DNA of 64,000 nucleotides from Liolophura sinensis (taxonomy: Eukaryota > Mollusca > Polyplacophora > Chitonida > Chitonidae), in assembly GCF_032854445.1 (NCBI RefSeq), contig NC_088301.1, positions 51,385,187 through 51,449,186 of the forward strand, written 5' to 3'. Positions within the stretch are counted from its first letter, which is position 1, and every line of letters starts with the position of its first letter. The notes under the pieces were generated by a model that was not told where the DNA came from, ran no database searches, and worked only from the letters and a program-made list of their open reading frames with translations. The translations under genes and the position numbers were made by a program. Of this stretch, positions 58,345-64,000 are shown piece by piece.

Positions 58345-61300
58345 GTGTTATGCAGCATGTTATATTATCATTTGTACATTAGTCAGTGTAACATATTTTG
58401 TGCCACTGAGCCCAGATATGTATGTCATAACTAAAAATGACATTTACAGAATTTGCTACTGCTTGCTTGCAAGTTATTATTTTAGTTTTATTGTTATTAT
58501 TTTGAAGTATTGCTTTCTTGTTTAAAAAAAAAAGTGGAAGGGCCTCCATGGTCCAGTGGTTAGGTGGTCAAGGACAGTGACTCAGGAGCATCTCACCAGT
58601 GCAGAAGCAGTGAGTTCAAGCCCAGCTCATTTTAGCTGCCTTCAAGAGGGTTTTCCCGGGGCTCTGTCTGGTTTCCTCCCACCATAACTCTATTTTCTTG
58701 TAGAAGTGAATTATTCTTGAGTATGGCATGAAATGCCTGTCAATTTAAGAAATACACAAAATAGCATGTTTGGAACAGATGCCATGTAGAAGATTTTAGT
58801 ACATGTTGAAACTAATCCAGACTCTTCGAAAAAAAAAAAGGAATAAAATGTTAGACTAATCTTGAAAAGTTAAAAGGTGCAATGTCTGTATATGTCCCGT
58901 GTTTAACAAACAAAACACATGGCCTATAATAATGGATAAGTCAATACAGTCCTTCCTTTAGAAGAATAAACTAGCTTAATACATGTACATTTACCAAGCA
59001 AATGTTATAAGAACATTTAAATCCGTATTACTTTAAATTCTGCTTAAAGTTACTAGATGTCTATTCATACATGTACCTAACCGTTTGTAATGACTTAAAC
59101 TAACCCGTTAGTTCAGGTAAATGTTTGTGTCACTAAGACAGCTTGCAACCGATTTTAGTTAATGTGCACTGATACTGCTGATGTTAAGTTCTACCCTTTT
59201 GATTTTAAAGCAATGAATGAAGTACTTCCTTATTTTTACATTCCTGTGGCTTCCAGATATGTTTTGTCCATGGTCATTAGAAATAATGTTTATTAATTTA
59301 ATTTTGCCTATGTAACTCATTCAGTATTATGCTTTAAGCAGTTGTGATTTTGTAATTAATATACCTTTATGTAGCTTCATCATTATATAGTCTGGTGTTA
59401 GATAATTTGTATACATGTATGTAATTAACAGTTTCCTTGAAGGCAATGTGTTGTGTTACAAAACATTATTCATTAATTATGGTCTTGAATTTGTTGATCC
59501 CATCATAATATTTTGTGCATGATATTAACTTAAAGGCATTAAATGGCAATGGGCTAATCTGGGCCTGATGGTATTTTTATATCACCACTACAATCAGCAA
59601 CAGTGCATTATTGTCAGTCACTTGCTTTATATTTTTAACAGAGTTAAGTTTAACAAAGAATGTACAAACATTGAATTATTAAATGATATCAAATGTACAT
59701 GTAGTAGGAAATATTTTAGATCATACTTGTATCTAAACTTGTTTTATGTCTGTAATTTCTCCTTTACCATTACTAGTCAATTGCTCGTCAGTGTTGTCCT
59801 TTCCTATGTGTGCAAAATTGCATAAATCACACAAACCTTTTCATTTTGTAACTTCTAACACACTGGTTTCAGTAGAAAGATCACCTCCAAAGCAGTAGTA
59901 TGTGTGGTCCATATTACTTTTGTGATCTTGAAAACATTCATGATTCATTGTACTGTAGTTAATACCATGTACTATATCCAAGTGCACGTAAGAATACAAA
60001 ATATTATTTGAATATGCCTGCCTTAGAATATATCTCACTTTGATGTTCTCCTTTTCATGTATGACATCTGAGATGAGAGATGTGATTCTCTGTAGAGTTC
60101 ATGGGTAATTAGAAAGTGGTAGGCTATACCTTACATTGTCATTCAATAATTAAACAAATCATCTCCACCATTGTTCAGATCCTTAAGTGAGCAAACGTGA
60201 AGATTTGTAGATGGTAAATAGCTTTTAAATGATATAAATTATTAAACTTACCACCCCAGTGTTGTCTTTTCCACTCCCATGTAAACAATTTTTTCATGGA
60301 TTTACCGTCTTATGCATGTGTAAGTAAACTTGATAACCATGGACATCCAGCAGTATCATTTTAAAAGCTGTTTAAGTTATCAAATTAGTCCCCCAGCCCT
60401 CCAAAAAATGTACCAAATTGAAAATACTTTTATGCAACATACTAGTATATCTTTTGTCACCACATAGACCCATACGTCAGTTCATCTGCTTTTATTACTG
60501 AATTTTATTACTGTCCTTCACAGAGCAAATCTGACACAGTTGTACATCTGTTTTACCCGTGCTTTATCATGGCGGCAGTGTCACTGTGGTTGGGTTGACC
60601 TGTGAATTTGCCTTGCACTGGAACTGAAGGAAAAATCGTCGGTGGTCACCAAGAAGTGAACAGATCTTGCATTATGATTGTATCTTCAATTCTTGATGCA
60701 TTAATAATTTTAAGTTCAGTGTAATTTATTGCAATTGTATGTTATGTTTTGAGCTATTTATAGAATCATGTGGCATCCCCAAAAGTAAACATATGCATGA
60801 TGGAAATGTCTTCTTGTTAATTCTCTATACAGACTATATATTATATTTAAATTAAATATTAGTGCTATTCACTAAAATACCTCTCAGGCCTATTAAGCAG
60901 AGGTGTGAGAGATGGTATTTTTATATGATAGGGGAGACACAGGCCCAATGAAATTGATTAAAATTGCTTCAACAGGTTACGAGATACTGCAACCATGTTA
61001 AAAAACAAACTTAGGACATTGCAGAAACTTACCATTGGTCACTGTAAATGAAAAGGGTTTTGCTCCCTACGCCTAAGTTTACATATGGTATAAGTTTGGT
61101 AAACCTGATTGTAACAGATTGAGAGATTGAATACTTACAAAAGTATGGATTGATGAACACTGAGCAATACAATTGTACCCCCATGGCTAAGGGGAAAAAA
61201 AATTCGACATTTTCAACTGCCTCTTGAAATATTCTGAGAAAACTGTAAGTGTAGAAATAATTTTAGCACTTTTATGAAGCTTGCACCTTTAGTGACACAA

Positions 61301-63301
61301 ATCATATTTAGCATCATTTTCCTGACAATTGTATGCATAAATTCCCCTGAAAAAGGTGCTTTAAATGTCGAAAAGGTTGAAAATTTACAGTAAATGGTTT
61401 CCAGCCACTTTTGAACTAAAATATAAACAACTTTATAACATATATTACACACTCAAAGCTGTACACATCATCAATGGCAGTCTTCCAAGCAAAAGACACA
61501 TGGTGAAATCAATATCTGTTTGTGTTTTGAATGTTGTATCTAATACAAGCCAAATGTATTTACATTCAGGATAGACTAAATATTGTGTTTTCCTTAATAC
61601 TTATCCATACTTTTATGATGTAATGCATACCATAAAGTGACACTTTAAGTGCATGTTTCTGTACATCCACCCTCTTGCTTTAATCTAGAACAGATTTCAC
61701 CTCTCTGAAAAATTTGTGATACTACAGACGAGAGTTAGCAGATGACTTTTGATACTCTTCCCCGATTCGGAGAGTTCTGTCAGTCTTAGAAAAGTGTTTT
61801 GTGGTTTGTTTACAAGGTAAAATGATATACTATTGGAAAAATCTTTCATCACCAAAAATAACGTATGATATTTGTTTGAGTTTAATTTCAGGTTACTTAC
61901 AATAATTTACACAATCAGCCACACATAGATCATCAACTGCTGCATGCTTAGAAAAGTTTCAATCATACACTTAAAACAGGGAACATGCTTCTGTAAAAAG
62001 GGTACTTATTCTTTTTTGCTTTTATTTAGCAGATTATGTCCACTATGCACCTCTAAATTTAGGCCTATGTCAAAGTCTGAAACTCTTCTCAAGTAAAGAT
62101 CAACTATTATGACTTTCAGTGCTCCCATCTTATACGCAAACAATACTTCATTACAATGGTAATACTAATTCTGACAAGGAAGGCTGAAATTCATAAGTCT
62201 GCAAATAGCAAACATCTGGGAAAAAATTTACCAATACATGTAGCAGGCCATCTTATAAAAGACGGTGTTCAGGAGTGTAATAAAAAAGTTATAAATACCA
62301 CATACATGTGTATCATGAACATACATTGTCTGCAGGCTACATTAGTAGTATATTATGAATACTCAGTTGTACCTGATTTCCAATGATCCTTCACCTGTGA
62401 GTCACATGAGGATGAACCACAACCAGTAGAATGGATGACCAAAAGGTTGTCCTTCCAGGTGAATTAAAACAACTTTAAGACCAAATATTGCTAAATGTGT
62501 AAATAACTTTCACTTGTTACGTTGTTCATGATACATTACTTTGGATAACAATTTGCAAATGACTGGGCCTGTAGCTTTCAGAACCTGCCTTAGGTCAGGT
62601 GTAGGTTGACTTGTGCCCTAAGTAGCTGGGGTAAGTTGTTAAAAAGTGTACTAAAAATTAAGCCAGGCTGAAATCTCAGCACGTCTTGTTCTAATACAAA
62701 ACTAATGGGATTTACTTATTTATTTAATTGGTCTAATGGGATTTAATCCCAAACTAACGATAAAATCGGACTTAACTGCCAATACTCTTTTGAACAACCA
62801 GCCTCTGGGTCCAATTAAACAAACTGGACCTACGCATAATGCTTATGTCGGAAAGTTTCAGAAAACCTTGAAATCCTGAGCATCTGATCGTATTCGGTTT
62901 TAGCACACCTAGGTCTATGACAGGCGGCAACTGTCAGCTCTGAAGAAGCAATGTGAATGTGATTTGACCTGTTGTATTTTGATGAATCACAATAACCAGC
63001 TGTGCGCAAACACATGTAGATAAACACAACTTGATGCTTTGCATCCAAGGAACTGCTGAGAGTTGTCGGTGATTGCAAGCCTCCAGATAAACCAGAGCCC
63101 AATTAGATTCCCAGTCGCATGGTCAATCTACAACTGGCATTACATGAACACATTGCTTAACATTGTAAAGTCTCCAGGTGGGCAACTTTCAAGTCACATC
63201 CTCTTAGGATAATCCCTGCTTCATTTCCATATACGAACTGAATCCACTACTCCCTTTCAATCAAAAAAAGCACTGAGAGCAAAATTTGACTTATTCAAAT
63301 G
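58345..63301. other. Intergenic region between RBSN and the right-edge gene
   Basis: About 5 kb with one SINE (58541-58746). ORFs at 59568, 61213, 62156 and 62830 are motif-free and AT-rich. No exon chain, RNA gene or other repeat of the window was recognised. The right end near 63300 is probably 3' UTR of the - strand gene. Confidence 0.5.
58541..58746 (+). mobile_element. Full-length-like tRNA-derived SINE
   Basis: It opens GGCCTCCATGGTCCAGTGGT+TAGG (A box), continues ACTCAGGAGCATCTCACCAG and GTGAGTTCAAGCCCAGCTCA (B box), then CTGGTTTCCTCCCACCATAA and GAATTATTCTTGAGTATGGC. It has the same order as 39208-39475 but no clear (AAAT)n tail. Target duplication is unclear because the left flank is poly(A). 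Confidence 0.8.
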
Positions 63302-63967
63302 TCACTGCTTAACATCTTCATAGACCGCATCCATTCCCTCTTCTTTCAACTTAGTTTGGTATTTGCCCCTCATGTGTCGTGGCAGGGGTTTGAAGGCTGG
63401 ACAAGGTACCTGACCAGTTATTTCACACATACATTCTCGAGCTGCTGTTGGCCCAAAATTAGCTGGGTTGTCCTTTTTCTCCTGGGCTATTGCCTCATCC
63501 CGCAATGTTTTCCTGAAATGAAATAACATAAAACAATTTTGTTACACATGTAGAAGTATACGACCAGAAGATTATTCTGGGTTTAGTGACTATCTAATGG
63601 TATTACACTGATTACAAGTTGGTACGACAATTGTGAGCAGCACGCTTAATCCCATCCAATCACATATAACATGCAAATGACTATAACAGGTAAAACAGGA
63701 GCTGTATGGGAACATCTCTTAGTGCTGCTGCACTACACATATAAAAGATGCAGCTGCATTTGAAATTGTTTAGTTTGATAGCCCAGTTTAACAAGAAATA
63801 ACCCTTCATGACCATATCTGGATGTAGGTGAAATATTAATTAAAGTAAAATAGCTTTTGTACAAATACAATTCACATACTCAGTTTTTCCAAATATCAGA
63901 TTTACATGTTCTAATATTTCATCTTTGGATCTGCTGTCTGTGTCAACAAGTACTTTTTCATCACCAT
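63302..63967 (-). CDS. 3' end of an unrecognised gene (two exons, cut by window edge)
   Basis: Exon 63967-63880 (acceptor TTTTGCAG, donor GTATGT) joins in frame, phase 2, to the terminal exon 63512-63302 (acceptor CATTTCAG, stop TGA). Together they code about 99 C-terminal residues: GDEKVLVDTDSRSKDEILEH, then VNLIFGKTEKTLRDEAIAQE, then KKDNPANFGPTAARECMCEI, and CPAFKPLPRHMRGKYQTKLK near the end. The segment is charged and soluble-looking, with four Cys (counting the CPAF one) and no membrane helix. I do not recognise the family. The word LPRHMRGKY loosely recalls a P-x-Y-M-K-G-R pattern in SKA1-type kinetochore proteins, but this is weak. Both splice joins and the balanced composition argue that the gene is real. 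Confidence 0.7.
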
Positions 63968-64000
63968 CTGCAAAACACAGATATAACACAACACTGAAAC

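Noticed and set aside
62830-63102. 90-aa ORF on the - strand near the right-edge gene
   Set aside because: It lies beyond that gene's stop codon, has no motif and shows no splice link to it.

Overview
This 64 kb window is animal nuclear DNA, most likely from a mollusc (bivalve or gastropod). It is AT-rich and intron-dense, with short exons, GT-AG and a few GC-AG introns, tRNA-derived SINEs ending in (AAAT)n, and many copies of the TACATGTA palindrome. The lineage call is an inference from repeat style and gene content. No rRNA, CRISPR, operon or bacterial feature was seen.

Layout from left to right: (1) LAMTOR5 (Ragulator subunit), + strand, last three exons at 2266-8760, first exon not found in the window. 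(2) A broken short-chain dehydrogenase, - strand, 11784-13182, with stops, a frameshift and lost key residues. (3) PXK, - strand, 14 coding exons at 35582-18251, 564 aa, apparently complete: PX domain, pseudokinase, WH2 tail. (4) A 126-aa single-pass membrane protein with a VOPP1/WBP1-like cysteine motif, + strand, four exons at 38132-40928. (5) A short MICOS subunit of the Mic19/Mic25 (CHCHD3/CHCHD6) family, - strand, seven exons at 49579-42956. (6) Rabenosyn-5 (RBSN), + strand, eight coding exons at 51296-57813, a short 494-aa form. (7) The 3' end of an unrecognised - strand gene at 63967-63302 that runs off the window. I rebuilt the exon chains by hand; every intact gene joins in frame across all its introns.

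From the broken dehydrogenase onward the genes alternate in direction. PXK/VOPP1-like and Mic19/RBSN are head to head, and the second pair probably shares one short promoter. PXK (PX domain), RBSN (FYVE and Rab-binding), LAMTOR5 (lysosomal Ragulator) and the VOPP1-like protein all belong to families that act on endosomes or lysosomes. The grouping may be chance, but it can be tested by synteny.

The rest is introns and intergenic DNA with many small repeats: a MITE family of about 215 bp with terminal inverted repeats (five copies, one interrupted by a SINE), a mariner-type MITE with TA target duplication, several tRNA-derived SINEs (one with a perfect 13-bp target duplication), two intronic minisatellites in PXK (25-bp and 47-bp units), a local segmental duplication in LAMTOR5, and two notable hairpins. 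I found no complete transposase or reverse transcriptase gene and no viral gene.
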